Part shown: positions 50,583-58,344 of the stretch, piece after piece
Layout: the number at the start of each line of letters is the position of its first letter
Numbering within the stretch: position 1 is the stretch's first letter
NCBI GenBank assembly: GCA_016716665.1
Contig: JADJVH010000017.1
Coordinates: forward strand, 1-64,000
Direction: 5' to 3'
Length of the DNA: 64,000 nucleotides
Origin: Candidatus Opimibacter iunctus
GTDB taxonomy: Bacteria > Bacteroidota > Bacteroidia > Chitinophagales > Saprospiraceae
Made by a program: the position numbers and the translations under genes
The notes under the pieces: model-generated
Seen by the model: the letters and a program-made list of their open reading frames with translations, nothing else
Told to the model about the DNA's origin: nothing
Databases searched by the model: none

Positions 50583-50630
50583 TGAAAACCTTGTAGAGAC
50601 GCGATTAATCGCGTCTCTACAAGGTTTTCA
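50583..50630. repeat. Perfect 48-bp palindrome
   Basis: Two 24-base arms with no spacer: left arm 50583-50606, right arm 50607-50630, fully complementary. The core GAGACGCGATTAATCGCGTC is of the kind seen as a dispersed palindrome in some genomes. No T-run follows, so it does not look like a simple terminator. Confidence 0.85.
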
Positions 50631-50662
50631 CTTCATCATTCGGCATTTCCAGGGGAAATGGC

Positions 50663-50692
50663 AAAAAAAAAGCCCCCTCCTTCGAGCGGGCT
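50663..50692 (-). terminator. Minus-strand Rho-independent terminator
   Basis: Stem AGCCCGCTC / GAGGGGGCT (one mismatch), tetraloop GAAG, followed on the minus strand by nine T. It ends the candidate small RNA. Confidence 0.8.
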
Positions 50693-50823
50693 TAAGGTTA
50701 ACTAAAACTAAGATCACACTTCTTATCTGGAAGCAGTCCGAGGGACTGCCTGTAAGATTCGTTTGAAAGGGGCTCGCGACGTTTCACGAGCCACTGCGAT
50801 AAATCCATTAAAAACCAAAACTT
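50663..50823 (-). ncRNA. Candidate structured small RNA
   Basis: The minus strand from about 50823 to 50663 has its own -7 box, no good reading frame, and a terminator at its end. Two hairpins are clear: GGCTCG / CGAGCC (50787-50792 with 50771-50776) and GCAGTCC / GGACTGC (50743-50749 with 50733-50739). The second is enclosed by an outer TCTTA / TAAGA stem (50753-50757 with 50721-50725). Length about 160 nt. The class is unknown; a 6S-like RNA is one option but the typical open bubble was not verified. Confidence 0.5.
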
Positions 50824-50829
50824 ATGCAT

Positions 50830-50837
50830 CAAAGATA
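50830..50837 (-). promoter_or_regulatory. -7 promoter box of candidate small RNA
   Basis: TATCTTTG on the minus strand; expected transcript start about 50823. Confidence 0.45.
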
Positions 50838-50957
50838 AAACATATTACGATTAGTTGTTATATGTAAATGACTTTTTATCAAGAAAAAAGATAGATATAA
50901 AAAATGTAATATGTTTTTAGCTGGAAATCTTGCTGATACAGATGGCCTGATCAGCCT

Positions 50958-51743
50958 TTAGCGGGTCATTTTTTTTAACATTTCGACCGCATTTTTGCCT
51001 TGAGGGCCCAGATCGAGGGAAAAATCATTAACGTAGAGTCCGATGTGGCTTTTCATCACCATTTCATCCATCTCCTGAGCGTATTGGCGGACGTAAGGCA
51101 TCACCTGGTCAGTGTGGGCGCGGGCAAAGAGGATGCTTTCCCTGATCAGCGATTCTATCCTGGTGATCACGTCAGGCGATAAGCGGCTAGCAGCAAAGAT
51201 CCCACCAAGAGGTATGGGAAGTCCTGTCTTTTCTTCCCATGCTTCGCCCAGATCGGTGATCTTGACCAGTCCTTTATCCGCATAGGTAAAGCGGTTTTCG
51301 TGGATGATGACGCCGGAGGCCACTTCGCCATGGAGTACCGCATCTTCGATCTGATGAAAGGGATAGAATTTTCTATGCGTTGCCTCCGGGTAGAAGACGT
51401 TGAATAGCAAGTGGGCTGTTGTCCACTGTCCCGGAAGAGCAACAAGGCCCTGTATGATGCTTTCCCGGGTCATTGGTTTTTTAGCGATCAATAAGGGGCC
51501 ACAACCATTGCCCAGTGCAGCTCCTGATGATAACAGGGAATATTGGTTTTCAAGGGAAAGCGCCCTGTTGAAACTGATTTTAGAAACATCCAGCATACCG
51601 TCCCCTGCCCATTCATTTAATGTCTCCACATCTGCCATGCGCACATCGAAGGCCAGGCCCATAGTGTCAATCCAGCCATTGACCAGGGCGGCAAACATAT
51701 AGGTATCATTGGGGCAAGGGGAGAAACCCAGTGTTATTTTCAT
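50958..51743 (-). CDS. mqnD: 1,4-dihydroxy-6-naphthoate synthase
   Basis: Futalosine-pathway enzyme of menaquinone synthesis that converts cyclic dehypoxanthinyl futalosine to 1,4-dihydroxy-6-naphthoate. The periplasmic-binding-protein-like fold begins MKITLGFSPCPNDTYMFAAL, the standard MqnD start, which fixes ATG 51743. VSKISFNRAL, GSGAALGNGCGPLL-like (SSGAALGNGCGPLLIAKKP), LPGQWTTAHLL and the conserved His in GVIIHENRFTY are present. 261 residues. No other mqn gene is nearby. It is divergent from the pseudouridine synthase gene across only 34 bp. Confidence 0.9.
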   Translation of the reverse strand: MKITLGFSPCPNDTYMFAALVNGWIDTMGLAFDVRMADVETLNEWAGDGMLDVSKISFNRALSLENQYSLLSSGAALGNGCGPLLIAKKPMTRESIIQGLVALPGQWTTAHLLFNVFYPEATHRKFYPFHQIEDAVLHGEVASGVIIHENRFTYADKGLVKITDLGEAWEEKTGLPIPLGGIFAASRLSPDVITRIESLIRESILFARAHTDQVMPYVRQYAQEMDEMVMKSHIGLYVNDFSLDLGPQGKNAVEMLKKMTR

Positions 51744-51777
51744 AGGCTCACTTGAAAGTGGTATTTTGGCTCCGGCT

Positions 51778-52482
51778 ATGACCGACCTGGAAATCATATA
51801 TGAAGATAACCACCTGATTGCCATAAACAAGCCAAATGGCATTCTCGTTCACACGGATGAGACAGGGGACACCAGCCTGGAAGAGATATTAAAGGAGTAC
51901 ATCAGGGAAAAATACCAAAAGCCCGGCAATGTGTTCCTGCAGTCCTGTCACCGCCTGGACCGACCTGTCAGTGGTGCGCTGATCTTTGCCAAGACTTCCA
52001 AGGGAAAAGAACGTATGAGCCAGCTCTTTGCGGACCGTAAAGTGGACAAGACCTACCTCGCACTGGTGGCTAAATTTCCTGATCCGGCGGAAGGGGACCT
52101 TGAAAACTGGATATTGAAGGACCGGGCCAGGAATGTCGTCGAAGTGGTGAAAGGAGAGAAGAAAGGGGCGGTGAAGGCGAGGACCATCTACAAGACACTA
52201 GGGAAAGTTGGCAAGTTTTTCCTTGTCCGGCTAAACCCTGTCACCGGAAAATCTCATCAATTGCGAGTCCATATGCGGTTTATCGGCAGCCCCATTGCCG
52301 GCGATGTCAAATATGGCGGGCTTTCCATCAATGACCCAAGTACACTTTTACTGCATTGTCGTAGAATGGAATTTATCCATCCGATCCAAAAAGTGCCGAT
52401 CGTTTTGATTGCTGGTGTACCCAAATTTGCCTTATGGGACAAGCATCGGAGAGAGATTACAGCACTCGAGGCTTCCGAATAG
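51778..52482 (+). CDS. RluA-family RNA pseudouridine synthase
   Basis: 234 residues from ATG 51778, where IIYEDNHLIAINKPNGILVH begins. The catalytic motif is CHRLDRPVSGALIFAKT with the essential Asp. Later GKSHQLRVHM and GDVKYGG are typical of the RluA/TruC branch. There is no N-terminal S4 domain. Target (rRNA or tRNA position) is uncertain. A near-match -7 box (TATTTTGG) precedes it. SRP RNA follows on the same strand. Confidence 0.9.
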   Translation: MTDLEIIYEDNHLIAINKPNGILVHTDETGDTSLEEILKEYIREKYQKPGNVFLQSCHRLDRPVSGALIFAKTSKGKERMSQLFADRKVDKTYLALVAKFPDPAEGDLENWILKDRARNVVEVVKGEKKGAVKARTIYKTLGKVGKFFLVRLNPVTGKSHQLRVHMRFIGSPIAGDVKYGGLSINDPSTLLLHCRRMEFIHPIQKVPIVLIAGVPKFALWDKHRREITALEASE

Positions 52483-52494
52483 AAATTATTGCTT

Positions 52495-52502
52495 TACCTT
52501 TG
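52495..52502 (+). promoter_or_regulatory. -7 promoter box for SRP RNA
   Basis: TACCTTTG placed 5 nt before the 5' end of the SRP RNA helix; fits TAnnTTTG. Confidence 0.6.
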
Positions 52503-52506
52503 TCGG

Positions 52507-52600
52507 GAGTGAGAGTCATACGACCAGCTCCTTTCAACTCCCCCAGGGCAGAAATGCAGCAAGGGTAGAAAGTTGAGCGGTGCGATATGATTTCTCACTC
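52507..52600 (+). ncRNA. ffs: Signal recognition particle RNA, small bacterial type (4.5S)
   Basis: About 94 nt. Ends pair: GAGTGAGA...TCATA with TATGATTTCTCACTC. The apical domain reads CCCCAGGGCAGAAATGCAGC then AAGGGTA: a GAAA tetraloop closed by GCA/TGC with the conserved CAGG and AGCA sides that form the Ffh-binding internal loop. It works with Ffh and FtsY to target membrane proteins. A promoter box precedes it. Confidence 0.9.
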
Positions 52601-52629
52601 ATTTTATTTAACCTAAATCCTCCCGAGAT

Positions 52630-53289
52630 ATGAAATTTTTTATCGATACAGCCAATATTGATCAGATCAAAGAGGCTGCAGAGCTTGGTATACTTGATGG
52701 TGTGACCACCAATCCTTCGCTGATGGCCAAGGAAGGCATCACCGGAACCGACAATATATATGCACATTATAAGGCGATCTGTGCCATCGTCGATGGCGAT
52801 GTAAGCGCGGAGGTCATCAGTACCGAATTTAAGGGCATGATCGAGGAGGGCAGGCTGCTTGCTGACCTGGCGCCTAATGTTGTAGTCAAAGTCCCTATGA
52901 CCAAGGACGGGGTAAAGGCGATCAACTGGCTGACCAGCCACGATATCCGTACCAATTGCACTCTTGTGTTTTCAGCCGGCCAGGCAATCCTTGCCGCAAA
53001 AGCAGGCGCGACTTACCTTTCACCATTTATTGGCCGCGTAGATGATATCAACTGGGATGGAATGGCCTTGATACGTGACATCGCTGAAATCTATACGATC
53101 CAGGGATATGATACCGCCATCCTTGCTGCTTCCATCAGGACTTCAAGACAAATCGTTGAATGCGCCAAGGCTGGAGCAGATGTTGTCACTTGTCCATTGC
53201 CTGCAATTCTGGGTCTCCTGAAGCATCCGTTGACGGATATCGGTCTGGCGCAGTTTCTGGCAGATCATAAGAAAGCTGAGGGGAAGTGA
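52630..53289 (+). CDS. fsa: Transaldolase / fructose-6-phosphate aldolase
   Basis: 219 residues, the short (subfamily 3B/FSA) transaldolase type. MKFFIDTANIDQIKEA, GVTTNPSLMAKEG, the Schiff-base lysine in VVVKVPMTKDG, TNCTLVFSAGQAILAAKAGA, SPFIGRVDD and ILAASIRTSRQI are all present. It acts in the pentose phosphate pathway as transaldolase or as fructose-6-phosphate aldolase; sequence alone does not decide. It follows the SRP RNA by 29 bp. A heptamer array begins at its stop codon. Confidence 0.9.
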   Translation: MKFFIDTANIDQIKEAAELGILDGVTTNPSLMAKEGITGTDNIYAHYKAICAIVDGDVSAEVISTEFKGMIEEGRLLADLAPNVVVKVPMTKDGVKAINWLTSHDIRTNCTLVFSAGQAILAAKAGATYLSPFIGRVDDINWDGMALIRDIAEIYTIQGYDTAILAASIRTSRQIVECAKAGADVVTCPLPAILGLLKHPLTDIGLAQFLADHKKAEGK

Positions 53290-53342
53290 AAAATGAAAAA
53301 TGAAAAATGAAGAATGAAGAATGAAGAGTGAAGAGTGAGTAA
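53287..53342 (+). repeat. Eight-unit heptamer array beginning at the fsa stop codon
   Basis: Units from the stop TGA: TGAAAAA (three), TGAAGAA (two), TGAAGAG (two), TGAGTAA. Every unit begins with TGA, so stops occur in all three frames within 21 nt. Confidence 0.88.
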
Positions 53343-53785
53343 CGATTGCTAAACTTCATGCTACAACGTAAATAGCCCTGAAGGGGCGCATAAGTAGAAA
53401 GGGGGTTCTGCCCCTACAAAAAGAGTATAGAGTGATGCTTCGACTACGCTCAGAAACCGGTCATGGTAAGTAATCGAGGTAATAAAAAAAGACTGCACAA
53501 GCCGAAGTTTGTTTTGGGCCTCAAAATAAAATCTGAAGCGCCTGATGCAAGTTCAGTAATCCCCTGTCCAGCTTAGGAAGCACCGGCCTATCCGAAATAT
53601 GCCGAAGCCTTAGGGCCCGCCCTAGTGATGCATCAAAACTGTTCCCCATGCTTGTCATGTTAAGCCAAAACAGCGGAGGGCTTGTGACAGTCTGAAAATT
53701 CTAATTGATTCTTAAATCAATAAAATAAAATTAGGGGAATCAGGAATGAAAAGCAAGTGAAACTCAAATTATTTTAAAAAATACA
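53343..53785. repeat. Non-coding region, probable dispersed repeat material
   Basis: 443 bp with no supported gene. It contains two small G/C hairpins (GCCC-TGAA-GGGC at ~53375 and AGGGG...CCCCT at ~53401) and one copy of a 27-bp sequence also present at 61853. The stretch 53521-53658 contains a 45-codon minus-strand frame of doubtful reality. The G/C hairpin style resembles interspersed repeats of Bacteroidota. The last 80 bp are AT-rich. Confidence 0.4.
53434..53460 (+). repeat. 27-bp repeat, copy 1
   Basis: Begins GATGCTTCGACTACGCTCAG and differs at one base from the copy at 61853-61879. Confidence 0.75.
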
Positions 53786-54709
53786 TCAGGCCTCTTCCTG
53801 GGCAAGCAGGTCCCTGTTGATCGCAATAGAGGCGTTAAGTTCATATCCCAGCAGGATAATAAAGGAATTGATCTGCAACCATAAGAGGATCAGGATCAAT
53901 GCACCGATGGAACCGTAGATCTCATTGTAGCTGGAAAAATTTTCTACATAGATAGAGAACACCACTGAGCTGATCACAGACAGGATAGTGGCAAGTGTAG
54001 CACCGGGAGTGAATAGTTTCAATTTGGTCTTGAATGCAGGGCCCAGCCGGTAGATGATGCTGATGATGAAATAGTAAAAAATAAAAACTACACCCCATCT
54101 TAGATAATTATAGAAGCCGTAATCTCCGCCCCGGAAACCCATTTGAGCGAGCCCTTTCATGAGGATGGGCTTGCCGACTACAATCGCAATGAGGGAGATC
54201 AGGAAGACAAGTCCGAGCAGCGTGGTCAGGTATATAGCACGCCATTCACGTTGCAGGATATTTTGCTTTTTGTAGGTGGCTTCATAACTCTTATGAAAGC
54301 CTTTGATCATCGACCCGACACCATTAGATGCGAAAATGATAGCCAGTAACAAACTCAGGCTTAAGAGTCCTTTTCTCGTGGTCTGCGTCATTTCGACCAC
54401 TATGCCGTTGATATATGCCGCCATTTCAGCAGGCAGGAGATCAATATAATTTTTCTGAAAAGCTGCTACCATGTTGTCCATTGGAAGATAAGGCAGCAAA
54501 GACAGGATCACCAGAAGGCCGGGGAAGATAGACAGGAAGAAGCTGTAGGCCATAGAATTTGACCTGACCATGATATCATCGCGTAAGATTTCTTTCCATA
54601 CATATTTGAGGATGATGGCAATCGGTATGCCATTGAAGCCTGGCAAAGTCTGCCTATGCATGAAGGATCTCAGTTGAATCCATTTCCGCTTCCAATAGGC
54701 CTTGTTCAT
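53786..54709 (-). CDS. YihY/BrkB family membrane protein
   Basis: 307 residues, about six transmembrane helices, with a family pattern visible in RSNSMAYSFFLSIFPGLLVI near the N-terminus, FASNGVGSMIKGFHKSYEAT, and GYELNASI at the end. The family is often annotated as ribonuclease BN/BrkB, but RNase activity was reassigned to another protein. Function unknown. Its ATG overlaps the thioesterase stop (ATGA), and it is third in an operon after arginine deiminase and thioesterase. Confidence 0.9.
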   Translation of the reverse strand: MNKAYWKRKWIQLRSFMHRQTLPGFNGIPIAIILKYVWKEILRDDIMVRSNSMAYSFFLSIFPGLLVILSLLPYLPMDNMVAAFQKNYIDLLPAEMAAYINGIVVEMTQTTRKGLLSLSLLLAIIFASNGVGSMIKGFHKSYEATYKKQNILQREWRAIYLTTLLGLVFLISLIAIVVGKPILMKGLAQMGFRGGDYGFYNYLRWGVVFIFYYFIISIIYRLGPAFKTKLKLFTPGATLATILSVISSVVFSIYVENFSSYNEIYGSIGALILILLWLQINSFIILLGYELNASIAINRDLLAQEEA

Positions 54710-55119
54710 GTATAGTACACGCTTAAAGGGTCTACGATAAATGATGGCGCGTCAATTCGTTTTTGCGTTTTAGCATCCAGAAAACACAACTGCACCAGAG
54801 CGCCAGTGAGGAGTTGACCTGCTTCATTACGGATTTCATACCTGAACCGGATGTCTCTTTGAGGCAGGGATGGGATGGTGGTCTCAATAGTGAGCATGTC
54901 ATCATATCGGGCCGGCCTAAGGTAGCGGACCTGCATATTCATCACAGGCATCCAGATATGATGAGTCCGTTCTAGATCTGCGTACAAGATGCCAAGGTTC
55001 CTGATGGCTTCGACCCTGGCTACTTCGAAATACTGCGCATACACGCCATAGTATACAAAGCCCATCTGGTCTGTCTCTCCATATCTCACCCTGAGCTGCC
55101 ACGTGTGCCGGTAGCTCAT
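54706..55119 (-). CDS. YbgC-type acyl-CoA thioesterase (hotdog fold)
   Basis: 137 residues. VRYGETDQMGFVYYGVYAQY is the 4HBT/YbgC active-site segment with the catalytic Asp. VRYLRPARYDDMLTIET and QLCFLDAKTQKRI complete the fold. It likely hydrolyses short or medium acyl-CoA. It is coupled by ATGA overlaps on both sides: its start overlaps the reconstructed end of the arginine deiminase, its stop overlaps the BrkB start. Confidence 0.9.
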   Translation of the reverse strand: MSYRHTWQLRVRYGETDQMGFVYYGVYAQYFEVARVEAIRNLGILYADLERTHHIWMPVMNMQVRYLRPARYDDMLTIETTIPSLPQRDIRFRYEIRNEAGQLLTGALVQLCFLDAKTQKRIDAPSFIVDPLSVYYT

Positions 55120-56376
55120 GATCTCAGGATAGGGCAGGTCATGCAGTGTGAACCTCCCCGAGCCCTGGACAATTCATTGCTTGGAAGGGTAATGATGGTT
55201 TTTTTCAACAGAGGCGGCATACGATGGATCTGCAGAGGCCTTCACGAGGAAATCCTCAGCTCTCATGACTTTAAACCCGGAGGCTCTGAATGCTTCTTCG
55301 GTAAACGGATTTCGGTCGTATGTCAGTGCTACACCGGGGCGTATGGTGACCAGATTGCATCCATCAGTCCATTGTTCCCTTTCCTGGTATGGGGACAGGC
55401 CATTGCCGCTCAGGATAAAATTCATCTTACTATTGATCTCCTGCTTGATAAATTCACTGATCGAAGGATATTCCCTTTCGCATCCGTCCTTATCAAACAC
55501 TTCGACATAGCTGCTGAGCCCTTCTACCACGATCGGCTTGTAAGCCACGATATGATCAGTGTCCACATGGGTAAAGATCGTATCGATATGCATATAGGAG
55601 CGTTCGCGGGGAATGACCACCATCGCGACATGATCGATCACATTTCGTTCAAACAGGATTTGCTTGAGGGAATGGAAAGCATGAGGCGTGGATCGTTCGC
55701 TGCATCCGATGAGGAGATACCGGTCATTGAGCACCATCATATCGCCACCTTCGATGGAGATACGTTCGCCGGTTCGTGAAGGCGGAAACATATCTACATC
55801 ATTGAGGTTGATGAGTCTCTTTTGTTCCTTGAGGTGTTGAAAGGAAGGGTGATACCAGAAGATAAACCGGGAGAGCAGATTTTCCCGGTAGCGGGCTTCC
55901 TTGGCTGCCTTGGTGATGACGATATGGTCATTGACGACCACGGCGATATCCCTTGTAAAAATAAGATTGGGTACCGGGTCAAAATAGATAAAGTCGGTAT
56001 TGGGATCGCAACCGGTGATCAGCACCTCGGTCAGGAGCTCATCGTCCATGGCGTTGAGTTCTTCGACATACTTGGCCGGTAATTCTTCAAAACTGGCGAT
56101 ATAGCCCATGAAATGTTCGCGGGCTTTGGGGTCTGCCTTGAGGGATTCCAGGACGAGTTGTTGTACCTCGAGGACATTGTGGCGTCCGATAAAGTGGGCC
56201 AGGACGGATGTGAAGATGTCGTGTTCTTCCCTCATTCTGGGAAGGTGGACGATATCATCAAAGAGCAGTTCACCTGCATGGCGGGGTGATATCCTGGCGA
56301 TTCCTGCATCCGGCCTGTGGACGATAACGCGTTGCAAGGCCCCAATTTCGGATGGAACGTATACATGATCGATCAT
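55116..56376 (-). CDS. Arginine deiminase-family protein (frameshifted near the 3' end)
   Basis: Reconstructed protein about 420 residues. Guanidino-modifying enzyme motifs: FTRD (140-143), EGGD (209-212) and HIDT (263-266), the general-base/substrate residues that in arginine deiminase convert arginine to citrulline and ammonia. As written, the frame stops at 55174 with no catalytic cysteine. Removing one base in the T7 run at 55199-55205 (A7 on the coding strand) gives VEKTIITLPSNELSRARGGS and then HCMTCPILRS, supplying the conserved GGxHCMxCP cysteine motif. It then stops at 55116, overlapping the thioesterase ATG by 4 nt. A related amidinotransferase is the alternative. A -7 box sits 4 nt before the ATG. 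Confidence 0.88.
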
Positions 56377-56380
56377 AAAG

Positions 56381-56388
56381 CAAAGGTA
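56381..56388 (-). promoter_or_regulatory. -7 promoter box of the arginine deiminase operon
   Basis: TACCTTTG on the minus strand, ending 4 nt before the ATG at 56376; predicts a leaderless or nearly leaderless mRNA. Confidence 0.5.
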
Positions 56389-56520
56389 AGGTTAAGTCCC
56401 AAAGAAGGGGGTCACTGCCTGTCATTTCATTTTTAAAAGTTTAGGTCCTGTCTAACTTGAACCTAATCTGTATTTTTACATTTTATAATACCTAAAATCA
56501 AGCCAATCCGAAGCGCAGAC

Positions 56521-57186
56521 ATGTTTAAAAAGTTCAAATCCCTTTTTGTCATCGAGGAAGGGGAGCCCACCCAGGAGGGACAAACCCCTGTAGAAAAGAC
56601 CTCTACGCCCCAGAAAGAGACCCCCGCATCAACCAGATCATTCCAGGTTACTACTGGTTCGACAGGTCCGGGCAAAGTCCAGGACAAATTCCTGGAGGTC
56701 CTGTTTGATGCCCTGGAAGCCAATAACCAGGATGGTTTTGACTATATGGAGTTTAAGGATTTCCTGCGTTCCCTGGCCAATGTCCCTATGGATGACAGTA
56801 CGCGGTACAAATCTGCCTTTGCTACTGCCCAGACGATGGGGGCTACCAAGGATAAAATCATCTCCAGTGCCCGCCAGTACCTGACGATACTGTCAAAGGA
56901 GCAGGCCAAGTTTCAGGAGGCCTTGAGCGGACAAAGAGACCGGAACCTCACCGGCAAGCAGGAAGAAATCAAGCAACTGGAGCAGACTATCAAAAATAAG
57001 GAAACTGAAATTGACAAGCTAAAGGCGGACCTTGAAGCCCACCGGCAGCAGATCGGCAGTCTTGAAAAGGAAATCAATGCAGCCAGCGAGAAGCTTGGAC
57101 AGACGGCAAGTGATTTTGAAGCGACCTACCAGGCATTGCTCGGGCAGATCGAGCTTGATGTAAAAAATATTGAATCACATCTCTAG
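56521..57186 (+). CDS. Hypothetical coiled-coil protein (first gene of ABC/OmpA operon)
   Basis: 221 residues, no signal peptide, no known domain recognised. The N-terminal ~45 residues are Pro/Thr/Glu-rich and probably disordered. Residues ~50-125 form a helical region with an EF-hand-like look (NNQDGFDYMEFKDFLRSLAN). Residues ~130-220 form a long coiled coil (KQEEIKQLEQTIKNKETEID). It is likely cytoplasmic. It starts an operon of five genes, with 8 bp to the next. Function unknown; the coiled coil suggests a partner for the membrane coiled-coil protein that follows. Confidence 0.8.
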   Translation: MFKKFKSLFVIEEGEPTQEGQTPVEKTSTPQKETPASTRSFQVTTGSTGPGKVQDKFLEVLFDALEANNQDGFDYMEFKDFLRSLANVPMDDSTRYKSAFATAQTMGATKDKIISSARQYLTILSKEQAKFQEALSGQRDRNLTGKQEEIKQLEQTIKNKETEIDKLKADLEAHRQQIGSLEKEINAASEKLGQTASDFEATYQALLGQIELDVKNIESHL

Positions 57187-57194
57187 TATAGATC

Positions 57195-58223
57195 ATGGGA
57201 GACATGGACGGTTATAAACCGAAGACATTTTGGCAAAGGCCTGAGGGCGTTACCGGTGCAGTTTTTCTGGCGGCGCTCATTGGGGCTATCGGGGTGATCA
57301 CAGTCAAGTCGGCAGCCTTTGTCGTGGGGGCATTGACATCCACTGTAGGGCTGGTGGCCACACTTGCGATCCTGGGGGCCATCATCTTTATGGCTATTGA
57401 TTCCAAGTCGCGCAACCTGATCTGGTACATGTACAAGAGTGTGATGCGGGCGATCACAGGAATATTTGTAAAGATGGATCCGATCGCAATCCTCAAAGGG
57501 TATGTCAGTGACCTCAAGGAGAACCTGCGCAAGATGAACCGACAGATCAGTATGCTCCGCGGGCAGATGCATAAGTTGCAGGAACTGATCCTCAACAACC
57601 GGAAAGAAATACAGAGCAACCTTACCCTGGCCAGCCAGGCTAAAGAGACAGACAAGCAGGCGGTGATGATCCTCAAGAGCAGGAAAGCCGGACGTCTCAA
57701 AGAGTCCAATATCAAGCTGGAGGATCTCTATAAGAAAATGGAAATCCTGTATCGTGTATTGGGCAAGATGTATGAGAACAGTGAAGTCATGCTGGAAGAT
57801 ATACAGGACCAGGTTGAGCTCAAGGACCAGGAGCGGCAAGCCATGCGGGCCAGCCATAGCGCCATGAAGTCAGCGATGAATATCATCGCCGGTGACAAGG
57901 ACAAGCGGATGGTGTTTGATATGGCACTCGAGGCTATCGCGGATGATGTGGCCAACAAGGTTGGGGAGATGGAGCGGTTTATGGATGTGTCCGAAAACTT
58001 TATGAAATCAGTCGATCTCCAAAATGGTATCTTCGAAGAAGAAGGATTGAAGATGCTTGAAAAATGGGAGAATGAAGGTGTGTCATCTATCCTTGGAGAT
58101 CAGAAACAAACATTGCTGAAAGCAGCAGCGGATGAATCCAATGTACTTGATATCAATGCTCCGCTCAAGCGGCCGGAAGCGGTGGAGGTGAGGAAGAATC
58201 AGTATGATTCCTTCTTTGAATAA
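57195..58223 (+). CDS. Membrane-anchored coiled-coil protein, PspA-like in style
   Basis: 342 residues. Two hydrophobic segments (about residues 19-36 and 41-67: GAVFLAALIGAIGVITV, VGLVATLAILGAIIFMAI) form a hairpin at the N-terminus. A long, mostly helical cytoplasmic part (~100-290) follows, with the charged heptad pattern NLRKMNRQISMLRGQMHKLQ. The long helices recall PspA/IM30 or ESCRT-III-like proteins, but PspA proper has no such membrane hairpin; that comparison is by eye only. Second gene of the SBP-OmpA operon. A heptamer repeat array starts at its stop codon and fills much of the gap to the next gene. Confidence 0.78.
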   Translation: MGDMDGYKPKTFWQRPEGVTGAVFLAALIGAIGVITVKSAAFVVGALTSTVGLVATLAILGAIIFMAIDSKSRNLIWYMYKSVMRAITGIFVKMDPIAILKGYVSDLKENLRKMNRQISMLRGQMHKLQELILNNRKEIQSNLTLASQAKETDKQAVMILKSRKAGRLKESNIKLEDLYKKMEILYRVLGKMYENSEVMLEDIQDQVELKDQERQAMRASHSAMKSAMNIIAGDKDKRMVFDMALEAIADDVANKVGEMERFMDVSENFMKSVDLQNGIFEEEGLKMLEKWENEGVSSILGDQKQTLLKAAADESNVLDINAPLKRPEAVEVRKNQYDSFFE

Positions 58224-58301
58224 CGAATAACGAATAACGAATAACGAATAACGAATAACGAATAACGAATTCGGAATGAAGAAGTGAGAAGTAAGAAGTT
58301 T
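58218..58301 (+). repeat. Drifting heptamer array overlapping the stop codon
   Basis: Seven copies of GAATAAC (58218-58266). The first contains the final Glu codon and the TAA stop. In register follow GAATTCG, GAATGAA, GAAGTGA, GAAGTAA, GAAGTTT. Most units contain a stop triplet. Confidence 0.88.
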
Positions 58302-58344
58302 AAAAGAATAAGACCAATAACCAAATAACATAAACAACTGAACC

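Noticed and set aside
53521..53658. 45-codon minus-strand frame (MTSMGNSFDASLGRAL...)
   Set aside because: No promoter or homologue could be argued, and it sits in repeat-like DNA; kept only as part of the non-coding region.
55174..55220. Inactive arginine deiminase homologue lacking the catalytic Cys
   Set aside because: The cysteine motif is present in the shifted frame, and the corrected stop gives a neat ATGA overlap with the next gene.
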